Shown: positions 1-10,356 of the stretch, piece after piece
Layout of the letters: each line of letters begins with the position of its first letter
Numbering within the stretch: position 1 is the stretch's first letter
NCBI RefSeq assembly: GCF_003856975.1
Contig: NZ_CP033107.1
Coordinates: 1,798,001 to 1,862,000, forward strand
Reading direction: 5' to 3'
Source of the DNA: Plantibacter sp. PA-3-X8
GTDB lineage: Bacteria > Actinomycetota > Actinomycetes > Actinomycetales > Microbacteriaceae
DNA: 64,000 nt
Made by a program: the position numbers and the translations under genes
Notes under the pieces: generated by a model
Database searches by the model: none
Told to the model about the DNA's origin: nothing
The model's input: only the letters and a program-made list of their open reading frames with translations

Positions 1-908
1 TCCCATCCGGCCGACCAGCCGATGCGGGAGGCGATGGTCCACACGCTCGCGTCGGGGTCGTCCGCGAGGACGGAGCGCACCTCGTCGGCTCGCCGCAGAT
101 GGTGCGCGGACAGCTCATCGCAGCGGTCCGCGAGTCCCGTGAACCGGAAGCCGTGTCCGGGGACCACCTGATCGCCGTCGTATCCGCGGACGCGGTCGAG
201 TGATGACAGGTAGGCCGTCACCGGATTCTCCGAGGTGCGCGCGCCGAGCCCGAGCCCCGAGAAGATCGTCGGCAGCACGTGGTCGCCCGTGAACAGGTAG
301 CCGCGGTCCTCATCGCGCAGGGTGAGGTGGCCCGTCGTATGGCCGGGGGTGTGCAGGACCCTGATCGAGCGACCGGGGAGCGTCAGCAGCTCGCCGTCCT
401 CGAGCGTCCGGTCCGCACGGGTGTCGCCGAGGTGCCCGGCGGGTGCCGTCGCACCAGTGGCCCAGGGGCGCACGGTCGTGTCGTCGGCCGGGACGCCCCA
501 CTCGTCCAACGCCGCAGCGAGGTCGGCCGGGCCCGGTGGCGTCGAGCCCGCCGCCTCGTCTTCGAGACGGTGCATGAGGACGGGTGCGGCGAGCTCGTCG
601 CGGAGGGCGCCGGCGAGGCCGAGGTGGTCGGGGTGCAGGTGGGTCACGACGACGCCCGTGAGCGTCGTCACCCCGATGCCGCGGAGCTCCCGCAACAGGT
701 GCTCGCGGCCCTCGGGGGTGTCGGTTCCGGGGTCGACGACGATCGCGCGACCGTCGGTGCCGAAGAGGACCGAGCAGAGGGTGAAGGGATTGCCGGGGTC
801 GCCGGTCGGGACGGCGATGACGACCGTGTCGGCGTCGAGGTGCTCCGTCGCAGGGATCCGGCCGTCGCGGAAGGCGGCAGCCTGGGACTCGCTCGATGAG
901 GTGATCAT
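1..908 (-). CDS. MBL-fold metallo-hydrolase (3' end outside window)
   Basis: At least 302 residues of a metallo-beta-lactamase-fold hydrolase; the gene runs off the left edge without a stop, so its C-terminus is not visible. The zinc-binding motif HLHPDH lies at about residues 90-95. It is followed by the other expected elements: HTPGHTTGH, a GDH motif after the beta strand, and a late PGHG. This is the glyoxalase II/RNase Z-like arrangement, and family members hydrolyse thioesters, lactones or related esters. The substrate cannot be told. The start is the ATG at 908, preceded by GGAG about 9 nt upstream. No signal peptide is seen, so it is probably cytoplasmic. It is divergent from the small gene at 984. 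Confidence 0.85.
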   Translation of the reverse strand, partial: MITSSSESQAAAFRDGRIPATEHLDADTVVIAVPTGDPGNPFTLCSVLFGTDGRAIVVDPGTDTPEGREHLLRELRGIGVTTLTGVVVTHLHPDHLGLAGALRDELAAPVLMHRLEDEAAGSTPPGPADLAAALDEWGVPADDTTVRPWATGATAPAGHLGDTRADRTLEDGELLTLPGRSIRVLHTPGHTTGHLTLRDEDRGYLFTGDHVLPTIFSGLGLGARTSENPVTAYLSSLDRVRGYDGDQVVPGHGFRFTGLADRCDELSAHHLRRADEVRSVLADDPDASVWTIASRIGWSAGW

Positions 909-983
909 GGTGCTGCTCCGGGTGGTGTCGGGGGACGGACCAACCCTAGTCGTGGGGCCCGTCGGGTTCAGTACGATGGGTGC

Positions 984-1094
984 ATGACCGTCAACGACAT
1001 CCTCATCGGCGTGATCGCCTTCATCACCGTCTTCGGCGGCATCGGCCTGGTCGGGGCGCTCGTCGCCATGGCCAAGTCGGGCTACCACGGCTGA
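984..1094 (+). CDS. Small single-pass membrane protein, 36 aa
   Basis: A 36-residue protein made of one hydrophobic helix (about residues 5-28, rich in Ile, Val, Gly and Ala) and a short basic tail ending KSGYHG. I do not recognise a named family. Support comes from the promoter: TACGAT at 972-977 ends exactly 6 nt before the ATG, the geometry of a leaderless transcript that recurs at many well-supported genes here. It is likely to sit in the cytoplasmic membrane. Its function is unknown; small proteins of this kind often associate with larger membrane complexes, but nothing nearby indicates which. Confidence 0.6.
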   Translation: MTVNDILIGVIAFITVFGGIGLVGALVAMAKSGYHG

Positions 1095-1131
1095 TCCTCC
1101 CCGCAGGAGGCTCGGCCGGTTCCGCGGCGGC

Positions 1132-2037
1132 TCAGCGGGCGACGGCCTCGTCCGTGGCCCGTTGGACGGCTGCGAGCGCTGCCGCGACGGCCGAACGCTG
1201 CAGTGAGCCCTTCCGCGCCGTCGCGACGATCTTCCGCTCGCTCATCCCGGCGATGGGCTTCCGCACGACGTCCGTCCGCGAGCCGATCGCGATGTCCGGG
1301 AGCACGGCGATCGACAGCCCGGCGGCCACGTGGTCGATGACGACCTCGTAACTCGTGAACCGTCCGGCCACCCTCGGCTCGAACCCCGCGCGACGACAGA
1401 TCAGCGGGACGAGTTCGCCGAGGTAGGTGCCCGGTGCGTCGAGGGCCCAGGACTCCGTCTGCAGCTCGCTGAAGGTGACCTGATCCTGCGCGGCCAGTCG
1501 GTGGTCGAGCGGCGCGATGAGCAGGAGCGGGTCGGTGGTGAGCGGCACGCTGTGCACTGAGGGGTCGAGGAGGAACCCGTCCTCCTGATCGACGGTGATC
1601 ACGACGTCGCAGCTGCCCCGCTGGACGGCGGTGGTGCTCTCGTGCGGTTCGACCTCGATGAGTTCGACCTCGAGGCGCGGGTACTGCCGCGCGAGGGAGC
1701 GCGCGGCCGGGATGAGGATCGGGGCGATGACGCTCGCGAACCCGGCGATGCGGAACCGACCGGACGGCTCGGACTCGACCTCGGCCAGTTCGACCTCGAT
1801 GGCGTCCATCTGCGCGAGCAGGGCCCGAGCGCGCTCGACGAGCAGCGCACCCGTCGGCGTCAGGGTGAGCGTCCGGCCGCGTCGTTCCAGGAGCGCGGCG
1901 CCGGTCTCGGCCTCGAGCACGGAGAGCTGCTGCGAGACGGTCGAGGGGCTGAGGTCGAGCTCACGGCCGACGGCGCGGATCGTACCGAGGCGGTCGAACG
2001 CCTCGAGCAGTCGCAGTCGCACGGGGTTCAGGGCCAT
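1132..2037 (-). CDS. LysR-family transcriptional regulator
   Basis: A 301-residue LysR-type regulator. The N-terminal winged helix-turn-helix occupies about residues 3-62 (with SPSTVSQQLSVLE as recognition region), followed by a periplasmic-binding-like effector domain from about residue 85 to the end. Length is normal for the family. Reading could extend upstream to 2076, but the ATG at 2037 gives the usual short N-terminus and has TACTGT (2044-2049) ending 6 nt before it, fitting leaderless transcription. Such proteins bind DNA near their targets and respond to a small ligand. No divergent metabolic gene sits next to it, so the target and ligand are unknown. Confidence 0.9.
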   Translation of the reverse strand: MALNPVRLRLLEAFDRLGTIRAVGRELDLSPSTVSQQLSVLEAETGAALLERRGRTLTLTPTGALLVERARALLAQMDAIEVELAEVESEPSGRFRIAGFASVIAPILIPAARSLARQYPRLEVELIEVEPHESTTAVQRGSCDVVITVDQEDGFLLDPSVHSVPLTTDPLLLIAPLDHRLAAQDQVTFSELQTESWALDAPGTYLGELVPLICRRAGFEPRVAGRFTSYEVVIDHVAAGLSIAVLPDIAIGSRTDVVRKPIAGMSERKIVATARKGSLQRSAVAAALAAVQRATDEAVAR

Positions 2038-2136
2038 GCTGCAACAGTATCGAGCGCGCCAGGGCGCCCTCCACACGGGTGGCAGTCCGATCCGGGTCCC
2101 GTGGCTCCCGGCGGGTGCCGACCGTCGCCGTCCTGG

Positions 2137-2886
2137 TCACTCCCAGACGAGCTCTTCCGGCAGATGGCCGGGCTCGGCGAGTCGGGCGTTCCGGAGCACC
2201 GCACCGTCGGGGCCGAGCGAGAGCGCCGTCACCGAGAGCGAGGCGAGACGCAGGCCGTCGTGGTCGTCGATGCGGACGATCGCCTCGTCGGCATCGGCGC
2301 GCACGGTCGTCGTGGAGCGCAACGTGCGCAACCACGGCTCCCAGGACGCGGCCGTCGCACCGTCCAACGGCCCGATGGGCGACGGGACGTCGAGGAAGGC
2401 CGGCCGCCACCGGTGGACCCGTGGGACGTCGAGGTGGTCGGGGCCCTCGTGCGTCACGAGGTGGAGACCGGGTTCGACGTCGATGGACCGGGGTGAGGTG
2501 CCGTCCCAGCTCGTGACGGTGACGCGGTCAGGACGCAGCTCCACGAGGTTCCAGGACCTGGCGCTGCGGGCGTCGTCCGGGTCGACGCCGGTCGTGACGG
2601 CTTCCAGCGGCAGCACGCCCCGCGAGGTCCACCCGGCGGCGGGCATGTCGAGGTCCTCGCGTCGGTTGAGGACCACCGCCGCCCGGGGGCCGCCCGGGGC
2701 GCCGTCGTTCGTCGCCAGCCACGCGCCGCCCGCTTCGCGGTCGTGGATGCCGCGGACGCTGTCACCGAGTCCGGGCCACCACGCGCCTGGTGGGTCCCAG
2801 GCACGCCCCGGCTGTTCGTCTCGCAGCCCGAGCACGGCGATCGGCCACGCGCGCCCCGGCTCGAAGTCGATGATCACGGTGCACAC
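2137..2886 (-). CDS. NRDE family protein (TANGO2-like)
   Basis: A 249-residue member of the NRDE/TANGO2 family. The start is the GTG at 2886, because the family begins Met-Cys and here the second residue is Cys (VCTVIIDFE), with GGAGGA about 9 nt upstream. The name-giving NRDE segment appears as LRDEQPGRAWDPPG, followed by the conserved Trp-Trp-Pro. The fold is Ntn-hydrolase-like, in which Cys2 could be the nucleophile after Met removal. The biochemical role in bacteria is not established; eukaryotic TANGO2 is linked to heme and lipid handling. It lies alone between the LysR gene and coaBC and is divergent from coaBC. Confidence 0.8.
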   Translation of the reverse strand: MCTVIIDFEPGRAWPIAVLGLRDEQPGRAWDPPGAWWPGLGDSVRGIHDREAGGAWLATNDGAPGGPRAAVVLNRREDLDMPAAGWTSRGVLPLEAVTTGVDPDDARSARSWNLVELRPDRVTVTSWDGTSPRSIDVEPGLHLVTHEGPDHLDVPRVHRWRPAFLDVPSPIGPLDGATAASWEPWLRTLRSTTTVRADADEAIVRIDDHDGLRLASLSVTALSLGPDGAVLRNARLAEPGHLPEELVWE

Positions 2887-2966
2887 GCTGGTTCCTCCTC
2901 GGCCGGCCGGACTAGGACAGACTAGACGAGGACCCGGCGCGGGAGCGCCGGAAGCGAGGAGGCGGC

Positions 2967-4283
2967 ATGGGCGTGCAGGACGCATCGCGGGAGGCGGCGG
3001 GGCGCACGGTCGTCGTCGGGATCACGGGCGGGATCGCCGCGTACAAGGCGGTCGGCGTCGTCCGCGGGTTCGTGCTCGCGGGATTCGACGTCCACGTGGT
3101 GCCGACTGAGAGCGCACTCCGGTTCGTCGGCCTGCCGACCCTCGAGGCGATCAGCCGGAACCCCGTCACGACCTCGCTGTACGACGGCGTCGCCGAAGTC
3201 CGGCACGTCGCCCTCGGGCAGCGCGCGGAGCTCATCGTCGTGGCGCCGACGACGGCCAACACCCTCGCGAAACTCGCGGCGGGACTCTCCGACGACCTCC
3301 TCGGCACCACCATCCTGGCCAGCCGGGCGCCGGTCCTGCTGGCGCCGGCGATGCACACCGAGATGTGGCAGCACCCGGCGACGACCGCGAACGTCGCCCT
3401 CCTGCGATCGCGCGGGGTGGCCGTCATCGGGCCGGCGCACGGCGCGCTGACCGGCGGCGACACGGGGGCGGGACGCATGAGCGAACCCGACGACATCGTG
3501 GCCGCCGGCTTGGCGCTGCTCGCCGGACGCAGCGGTGGAGCGGACGCGCACCCGGACGATTTCCGCGCCGAGCGCGTCGTCGTCTCGGCCGGCGGCACCC
3601 GGGAGCCGCTCGACCCGGTGCGGTTCCTCGGGAACCGGTCGAGCGGTCGGCAGGGGCTCGCCATCGCGCAGGCCGCCGCCGAGCGCGGAGCCGAGGTCGT
3701 GCTCGTCGCGGCGCACCTGGACTCCGACGTCGCGGCCGAAGCGGATGCGGTCGACGGTCTGCGGGTCGTCCCGGTCGGCACCGCAGCGGAACTCGCAGCG
3801 GCCATGGAAGACGTGGCGGCCCACGCGACGCTCGTGGTCATGGCGGCCGCTGTGGCGGACTACCGCGCCGCCGAGATCGCCGAACGGAAGATCAAGAAGG
3901 ACGACACCGGCGACGAGCTCACCCTGCGACTCGTCCGCAACCCCGACGTGCTCGCCGGACTCGCCGCGGCCCGGGTGCCGGGACGGATGGTCGTCGGGTT
4001 CGCCGCGGAGACCGCCACCGACCGCGAGGAGTTGCTGGCCCTCGGCCGGGCCAAGGCGGTACGCAAGGGCGCCGACCTCCTCGTGCTCAATCGCGTGGGG
4101 TGGACGAACGGCTTCGGCACGCCCGACAACGAGGTCGTCGTGATCGACGGTGCCGGCGAGGTGGTCGGTGAGGCGACCGGATCGAAGCGCAGCATCGCCG
4201 ACCGGCTCCTCGACATCATGCTCGCCCACCGGGCGGAGCCGGTTCGTTCCCAGGCGGGCGAGCCTCCCCCCGAACAGGGCTGA
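2967..4283 (+). CDS. coaBC: CoaBC: phosphopantothenoylcysteine synthetase/decarboxylase
   Basis: A bifunctional coenzyme A biosynthesis enzyme of 438 residues. The N-terminal flavoprotein decarboxylase (CoaC, about residues 10-185) shows TGGIAAYKA near the start and PAMHTEMW, the equivalent of the family PAMNxxM motif. The C-terminal ligase (CoaB, about 190-400) shows SAGGTREPLDPVRFLGN, AAAVADYR and the KIKK lysines. It joins cysteine to 4'-phosphopantothenate using CTP, then decarboxylates the product to 4'-phosphopantetheine in the cytoplasm. An AGGAGG site lies 5-6 nt before the ATG. The gene stands alone, followed 19 bp later by the M23 gene. Confidence 0.96.
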   Translation: MGVQDASREAAGRTVVVGITGGIAAYKAVGVVRGFVLAGFDVHVVPTESALRFVGLPTLEAISRNPVTTSLYDGVAEVRHVALGQRAELIVVAPTTANTLAKLAAGLSDDLLGTTILASRAPVLLAPAMHTEMWQHPATTANVALLRSRGVAVIGPAHGALTGGDTGAGRMSEPDDIVAAGLALLAGRSGGADAHPDDFRAERVVVSAGGTREPLDPVRFLGNRSSGRQGLAIAQAAAERGAEVVLVAAHLDSDVAAEADAVDGLRVVPVGTAAELAAAMEDVAAHATLVVMAAAVADYRAAEIAERKIKKDDTGDELTLRLVRNPDVLAGLAAARVPGRMVVGFAAETATDREELLALGRAKAVRKGADLLVLNRVGWTNGFGTPDNEVVVIDGAGEVVGEATGSKRSIADRLLDIMLAHRAEPVRSQAGEPPPEQG

Positions 4284-4302
4284 CCACTGCCACGATGGCA
4301 CC

Positions 4303-5598
4303 ATGCCACGCCTCCGTCCCGCGCGCCGTCGCGCCTCCATCGCCGCGGCCCTCGCCGGAGTCATCGTCCTCTCGATGGGTCTCGCACAGCCGGCCGCAGC
4401 TACGGAGTACCCCAGCTGGGAGGACGTCGAGGCGGCCCGCTCGAGCGAATCCTCGAAGCAGTCGACCATCGGTCAGATCGAAGGGCTCGTCCAGCAGCTG
4501 AAGACCGCTGCGGCGCTCGCCGAAGCCGAGGCCGTCCTCCGTGCCGACGAGTACGAGGCCGCTCAGCTGGCCGTCGACGAGGCGAGCTACCGTGCCGTCT
4601 CGCTCCACGAGCAGGCCGTCGCCGCGACGACCGCGGCGCAGGCCTCCAAACGCCAGGCCGGCGCGCTCGTCGCCGCGTGGTTGCGGTCGGGGAACGTCGA
4701 CCTCAGTACCGCCGCATTCCTCGACGGCCAGGAGCCGGAGTCGCTCCTCGGGCGCTTGAGCACGATCACGAAGCTCAGCGAGTCCACGGACGGCACCTAC
4801 GACCGGGCGAGGACCGATGCGAACACGGCGTCGCTCCTCACCGAGCAGGCGACCATCGCCGAGGCTGCCCTCGGCGAGCTCGCCGCGGCGGCCGAGACCG
4901 CCCTCGGGGACGCGGTCGCAGCCCGTGCCGACGCCGAGACCGCCGTGTCCGAGCAGCAGGAGTACCTCGCGACGCTCGAGGCCCAGCTCGTGGTCCTCAA
5001 GGAGAACCGCGCAGCCACCGAGGCCGACTACCGCAAGGGCGAGGAAGTGAAGGCGGCTGCGGCCGCTGCTGCTGCAGCCGCGGCGGCTGCGGCTGAGGCT
5101 GCACGGGCGGCTGCCGAGGCCGCTGCGAACGCCGGCGGTGGCGGAGGTGGCGGCGGCGGTGGCGGCGGTGCCTCGGGTGCCGTCGGGAGCCAGGGGTGGG
5201 CCCTGCCGATCTCCGGCCGGATCACCGACAACTACGGACCGCGACCCGGTCGCCCCGTGCCCGGCGTCAACCCGTTCCACTCGGGCACCGACATCGGAGC
5301 GGGTTGCGGGCGAGCGGTCTACGCCGCGAACGCCGGCACGGTCGTCTACGCCGGCTGGCTCGGCACCTACGGCAACTGGGTCCTCGTCGACCACGGTGGC
5401 GGCGTCATGACCGGGTACGCGCACAACAGCAGCATCCTCGTCGGCGAGGGGCAGTGGGTGTCCGCCGGTCAGAACATCTCGCTCGTCGGGACGACGGGTG
5501 CCTCGACCGGATGCCACGTGCACTTCGAGGTCAGGATCGGCGGCTCGCGCGTCGATGCCGTCCCGTTCATGGCTGACCGGGGCATCCGCCTGGGCTGA
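4303..5598 (+). CDS. Secreted coiled-coil M23 metallopeptidase (paralogue 1)
   Basis: A 431-residue exported peptidoglycan hydrolase. It has a basic N-terminus and signal peptide ending near AAATEYPSW, then a long helical, Ala/Glu/Gln-rich coiled coil (about residues 40-265). A run of 14 alanines and a run of 12 glycines follow, then a C-terminal M23 (LytM) domain of about 130 residues. The zinc ligands HSGTD and HVHFE are intact, so it should be catalytic, cleaving peptide cross-links. The architecture resembles EnvC/NlpD-type cell-division hydrolases. The start is the ATG at 4303 with CACGAT ending 6 nt before it. A close paralogue lies at 15558, sharing the YPSW(E/D)DV mature N-terminus. 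Confidence 0.92.
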   Translation: MPRLRPARRRASIAAALAGVIVLSMGLAQPAAATEYPSWEDVEAARSSESSKQSTIGQIEGLVQQLKTAAALAEAEAVLRADEYEAAQLAVDEASYRAVSLHEQAVAATTAAQASKRQAGALVAAWLRSGNVDLSTAAFLDGQEPESLLGRLSTITKLSESTDGTYDRARTDANTASLLTEQATIAEAALGELAAAAETALGDAVAARADAETAVSEQQEYLATLEAQLVVLKENRAATEADYRKGEEVKAAAAAAAAAAAAAAEAARAAAEAAANAGGGGGGGGGGGGASGAVGSQGWALPISGRITDNYGPRPGRPVPGVNPFHSGTDIGAGCGRAVYAANAGTVVYAGWLGTYGNWVLVDHGGGVMTGYAHNSSILVGEGQWVSAGQNISLVGTTGASTGCHVHFEVRIGGSRVDAVPFMADRGIRLG

Positions 5599-5619
5599 GC
5601 GGCGACGGACACCGGGGCG

Positions 5620-6288
5620 TCAGAGTCCGAGTCGCTCGAGCTCGGCATCCATCCGCCGAGCCATCTCCGCGTACCCCTCGTCGTTCGGGTGGAGGCCGTC
5701 TGCGGCCATCCACTCTGGGTGCCCCTCGATCCAGTGCGACGCCCCGGGGATGGTGTCGGCGTCGATCTCCTGCGCGGCGTCGTCCACCCAGCCGATGATC
5801 GTCTCGATCGACTGCGGACGCTCGTCGGTGTACCAGAACGGTTCGACGACGATGAAGCGGGCCTCCGGGAGCGCGTCGCGGAGGCGCTGCAGGTCCGTCG
5901 TGATCTGCTCGTGGATCCGGTCGGCGGCATCGTCGAAGCTGAACGCGTCGTTGAGCCCCATCGTGACGAAGACGATGTCGGGCTGCTCGGCGATGATGAG
6001 GGAGGGCAGGTCGCCGCTGCCGTCGCCGAAGCGGTCGCGGTGGTTCACGAACCCGAGGCCGTTGACGCTGGGGTTGAACTCCCGCCAGCCGCGTTCCTCG
6101 CTGACGACGGTGGACCAGCGGTTGGCCGGGTCGCTCGCTCCGGTGCCGAGGGTGTACGAATCGCCGTAGAACGCGACGAGCGGTCCGTCGCCCGGGGCGC
6201 CGCCGGTCCCCGAGCCGGGGGACGCGCAGGCGGTGAGGCCAGTGGCGAGGGCGAGCAGGGTGACGGCGGCGAGCAGTCGTGATCTCAT
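5620..6288 (-). CDS. SGNH/GDSL-type hydrolase lipoprotein
   Basis: A 222-residue predicted lipoprotein. The N-terminal hydrophobic segment ends in the lipobox LTAC (Cys at about residue 21), so the mature protein should be lipid-anchored on the outer face of the membrane. SGNH blocks are all visible: GDSYT (nucleophile Ser), a Gly in the FNPSVNGLG segment, GLND (Asn) and DGLHPND (Asp/His). Such enzymes are esterases acting on acylated carbohydrates, lipids or cell wall acyl groups; the substrate here is unknown. It is convergent with the M23 gene and divergent from the molybdate operon. No clear Shine-Dalgarno precedes the ATG at 6288. Confidence 0.88.
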   Translation of the reverse strand: MRSRLLAAVTLLALATGLTACASPGSGTGGAPGDGPLVAFYGDSYTLGTGASDPANRWSTVVSEERGWREFNPSVNGLGFVNHRDRFGDGSGDLPSLIIAEQPDIVFVTMGLNDAFSFDDAADRIHEQITTDLQRLRDALPEARFIVVEPFWYTDERPQSIETIIGWVDDAAQEIDADTIPGASHWIEGHPEWMAADGLHPNDEGYAEMARRMDAELERLGL

Positions 6289-6413
6289 AGGGATGCTTCG
6301 GAGCGGTGGGCGTCGCGGAGGGTCGAAGCGCCGGTCGGCCGCCGACGACCCGAAGCGCGAATGCGGTTACAGCTAGGTCGTGTCAACGCGAATACGTGCA
6401 CTAGCCTGACTCC

Positions 6414-6818
6414 ATGCCGCAGATCCGTATCCGAGACGCCGCCCTGTTCCTCGGGGTCAGCGACGACACCGTCCGTCGCTGGATCGACCAGGGCGCACTC
6501 GTCAGCGCGAAGGACGACGCAGGCCGTGGCGTCGTCGACGGCCTGTCGCTCGCTCAACTGGCCAGGCAGAACGCCGTCCTCCCCGTCGACCCCTCGGAGA
6601 TCGGACGCTCGGCACGCAACCGCTTCGTCGGCATCGTCACCGACATCACGATGGACACGGTCATGGCGCAGGTGGAACTGCAGTGCGGCCCGCATCGCGT
6701 GGTGTCGCTCATGAGCAGTGAGGCCGTGCGTGAACTCGGCCTCGAACTCGGCTCCACGGCCATCGCCGTCGTGAAGGCCACGACGGTCCTCATCGAGACC
6801 CCGAAGGCGAGCTCATGA
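6414..6818 (+). CDS. HTH-TOBE (Mop-like) molybdate-responsive regulator
   Basis: A 134-residue protein joining an N-terminal MerR/excisionase-like helix-turn-helix (about 1-60, including FLGVSDDTVRRWIDQG) to a C-terminal TOBE/Mop domain (about 67-130, beginning ARNRFVGIVTDI). Mop domains bind molybdate or tungstate, so it probably senses cytoplasmic oxyanion and controls the operon that follows, like a minimal ModE. The stop overlaps the modA start (ATGA). TAGCCT at 6402-6407 ends 6 nt before the ATG, giving a leaderless mRNA that would begin with the regulator itself. Autoregulation is inference; no operator was identified with confidence. Confidence 0.85.
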   Translation: MPQIRIRDAALFLGVSDDTVRRWIDQGALVSAKDDAGRGVVDGLSLAQLARQNAVLPVDPSEIGRSARNRFVGIVTDITMDTVMAQVELQCGPHRVVSLMSSEAVRELGLELGSTAIAVVKATTVLIETPKASS

Positions 6819-7630
6819 ACCGCACCGCACCCCGTCGGTCCTTCCGACTGTTCAGCGCACTTGCCCTCGGCACCGGCGTCTTGCTCGCAGCCTCCGCGTG
6901 CGCCGCCCCCGCCGCGACGCCGACACCCACCGCCTCAACCGCGGTGGCCGAGCTCAGCGGCTCGATCACGGTCTACGCGGCGGCTTCGCTCAAGACGACC
7001 TTCACCGCGCTCGCGGAGGACTTCGAGGAGGCGCACCCCGGTACGACGGTCGAGCTGACCTTCGCCGGATCCTCCGACCTCGTCACGCAGCTCACGAACG
7101 GTGCTCCCGGCGACGTGTTCGCGTCCGCAGACGAGAAGAACATGGCGAAGCTGACCGATGCCGACCTCGTCGAGGGCGACCCGGTCGACTTCGCGACCAA
7201 CGTCCTGCAGATCGCCGTGCCCCCGTCGAACCCCGCCGGCGTGGAGACCTTCGCCGATCTCGCCCGTCCGGGCGTCAAGACGGTCGTGTGCGCGCCGCAG
7301 GTCCCCTGTGGAGCGGCCACCGTCGCCGTCGAGGACGCCTCGGGTGTCGCGCTGAGCCCGGTCAGCGAGGAGTCGTCGGTGACCGACGTCCTCGGCAAGG
7401 TGACCTCGGGCGAGGCCGACGCCGGGCTCGTCTACGTGACCGACGTCATCGCGGCCGGCGACGCCGTGCGGGGTATCACCTTCCCCGAGTCGTCGAAGGC
7501 CGTCAACACCTACCCGATCGCGCCGCTCGCAGGGAGCGCGAACCCCACGGTCGCGGCGGCCTTTGCGGCCTACGTCGTGAGCGCCGAGGGACAGCGGGTG
7601 CTCGCCAAAGCCGGCTTCGGCGCACCGTGA
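6815..7630 (+). CDS. modA: ModA: molybdate ABC transporter substrate-binding lipoprotein
   Basis: A 271-residue periplasmic-type binding protein. The N-terminus has a signal peptide and a Cys at about residue 29 (LAASAC), consistent with lipoprotein anchoring in a Gram-positive envelope. The mature part begins with the ModA signature around [16 protein letters not shown] and GSSDLVTQL. It also contains [11 protein letters not shown] and the late [17 protein letters not shown] typical of ModA. It captures molybdate (or tungstate) outside the membrane and delivers it to ModB/ModC. The start ATG overlaps the regulator stop by 4 nt, and modB begins 4 nt after its stop, so the operon is translationally linked. 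Confidence 0.94.
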   Translation: MNRTAPRRSFRLFSALALGTGVLLAASACAAPAATPTPTASTAVAELSGSITVYAAASLKTTFTALAEDFEEAHPGTTVELTFAGSSDLVTQLTNGAPGDVFASADEKNMAKLTDADLVEGDPVDFATNVLQIAVPPSNPAGVETFADLARPGVKTVVCAPQVPCGAATVAVEDASGVALSPVSEESSVTDVLGKVTSGEADAGLVYVTDVIAAGDAVRGITFPESSKAVNTYPIAPLAGSANPTVAAAFAAYVVSAEGQRVLAKAGFGAP

Positions 7631-7634
7631 CCCC

Positions 7635-8446
7635 GTGAGAGGACTCGGCTCGGGGGTGCCCCGCTGGATCGTCGTCGTTGCCATGGTCGGCGCGGCGTTC
7701 GTCCTGCTGCCGCTCGTCGCGATCGTCCTGCGGGTGGACTGGGCGGACTTCGGTGCGCTCGTCAGCTCGGAGTCGTCGGTCGCGGCGCTCGGGCTGAGTC
7801 TGCGGACGTCGTCACTCGCGACGGCCCTCTGCATCGTGTTCGGCGTGCCGCTCGCCCTCGTCCTCGCGCGCACCCGGTTCCCGGGGCAGCGTCTGCTGCG
7901 GTCGCTCGTCCTCCTCCCGCTCGTGCTCCCGCCCGTCGTCGGCGGGATCGCCCTGCTCTACACCTTCGGCCGGCTCGGCCTGCTCGGACCGGCACTCGCG
8001 GACGCCGGGATCGACATCGCGTTCTCCACGACCGCCGTCGTCCTCGCCCAGACCTTCGTCGCCCTGCCGTTCCTCGTGCTGAGCCTGGAGGGGGCGATCC
8101 GCACGACCGGCTCGCGGTACGAAGCCGTCGCCGCGACACTCGGTGCTCGTCCCACCACCGTCTTCCGCACCGTCACGCTGCCGCTCCTCGCGCCCGCCGT
8201 CGTGTCGGGCGCGATCCTCTCGTTCGCGCGGGCCCTCGGCGAGTTCGGGGCGACCCTCACCTTCGCGGGCAGCCTCCAGGGGGTCACCCGGACGCTGCCG
8301 CTCGAGATCTACCTGCAGCGCGAGACGGATCCCGACGCCGCTGTCGCACTGTCGCTCGTCCTCGTCGTCGTGGCCGTGCTCGTCGTCGGCGTCGCTGGGG
8401 CGCAGGGGTCGATCCGCCGTGGACGGACCGTCGCCGGAGTGGTTCG

Positions 8447-8450
<4 letters not shown>
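7635..8450 (+). CDS. modB: ModB: molybdate ABC transporter permease
   Basis: A 271-residue permease with about six hydrophobic segments and the EAA loop ([15 protein letters not shown] followed by TLPLL) that contacts the ATPase. It forms the transmembrane channel for molybdate in the cytoplasmic membrane as a dimer with two ModC subunits. The GTG at 7635 is chosen because it lies 4 nt after the modA stop. A second in-frame GTG 18 nt further on (before the GVPRW region) is an alternative. The 3' end overlaps modC by 4 nt (ATGA). Confidence 0.93.
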
Positions 8451-9523
<1,073 letters not shown>

Positions 9524-9568
9524 GGCGTCCTGCATCGGGACACGGCCGAGACGTGACAGAGTGAGCCG

Positions 9569-10330
9569 ATGAACCGATTCTGGAGACGCTGGTTGCCGAT
9601 CGTCGTCGGGGCGGCCGGCACCCTCGCGATCGGCGGGATCTGCGCGGCGCTCGTCGCCATGGGGCTGGTGCGGCCGAACGCGATCCTGGCCGCCTCGTAC
9701 GCGGTGCGCGGTGTCGACGTCTCCTCCTACCAGGGCGAGATCGACTGGGACGTGCTCGCGGCGCAGCCCATCGACTTCGCGATCATGAAGGCGACCGAGG
9801 GATCCGGCGATCAGGACGAACGGTTCGCCGCGAACTGGGCGGGCGCGCAACGAGCGGCCGACGAGACCGGCTTGCTGATCGGGGCGTACCACTTCCTGAG
9901 TTTCGACAGCCCTGCCGAGACGCAGGCGCAGAACATCTTCGACACCGTGCCGGTCACGGCGGGCGCTCTCCCGATCACCATCGACCTCGAGTGCTACGCC
10001 GATTACTGCCGGACGCCACCGAGTGCGGAGCGGGTCGCTGCCGTGCTCGATCCGCTCCTCACGGCACTCGAGGAGCACTACGGTCGGCCGCCGATCATCT
10101 ACGCCACCATGCGGTACTACGACGCGTTCCTCGCGGGCTCGTACGAGCGGAACCCGATCTGGATCCGCTCGGTCGTCACGCCGCCGGTCCTGTCGGACGG
10201 GCGGGCGTGGGACCTCTGGCAGTACACCAGCCGGGAGCGGCTGCCCGGGTACGTCGGCAAGGAGGAGTTCATCGACGTGAACGTCTTCGACGGCTCCCTG
10301 CGCGACCTCCAGGCCCTCGTCGGCCCCTGA
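9569..10330 (+). CDS. Membrane-anchored GH25 muramidase (lysozyme)
   Basis: A 253-residue glycoside hydrolase family 25 protein. One N-terminal transmembrane helix (about residues 9-33) is followed by the complete catalytic barrel: GVDVSSYQG with the first conserved Asp, IDFAIMKATEG, GAYHFL, and TIDLE carrying the expected acid pair. GH25 enzymes cut the beta-1,4 bond between N-acetylmuramic acid and N-acetylglucosamine, so it is probably an extracellular, membrane-tethered cell wall remodelling enzyme. CAGAGT ends 6 nt before the ATG, consistent with a separate leaderless transcript. No phage genes surround it, which argues against an endolysin. Confidence 0.92.
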   Translation: MNRFWRRWLPIVVGAAGTLAIGGICAALVAMGLVRPNAILAASYAVRGVDVSSYQGEIDWDVLAAQPIDFAIMKATEGSGDQDERFAANWAGAQRAADETGLLIGAYHFLSFDSPAETQAQNIFDTVPVTAGALPITIDLECYADYCRTPPSAERVAAVLDPLLTALEEHYGRPPIIYATMRYYDAFLAGSYERNPIWIRSVVTPPVLSDGRAWDLWQYTSRERLPGYVGKEEFIDVNVFDGSLRDLQALVGP

Positions 10331-10356
10331 TCCGCGGCCCCCGGAGGCGCGTCGGG

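Noticed and set aside
9569..10330. GH25 gene as a prophage endolysin
   Set aside because: It has an N-terminal membrane anchor and no phage structural, holin or integrase genes nearby.
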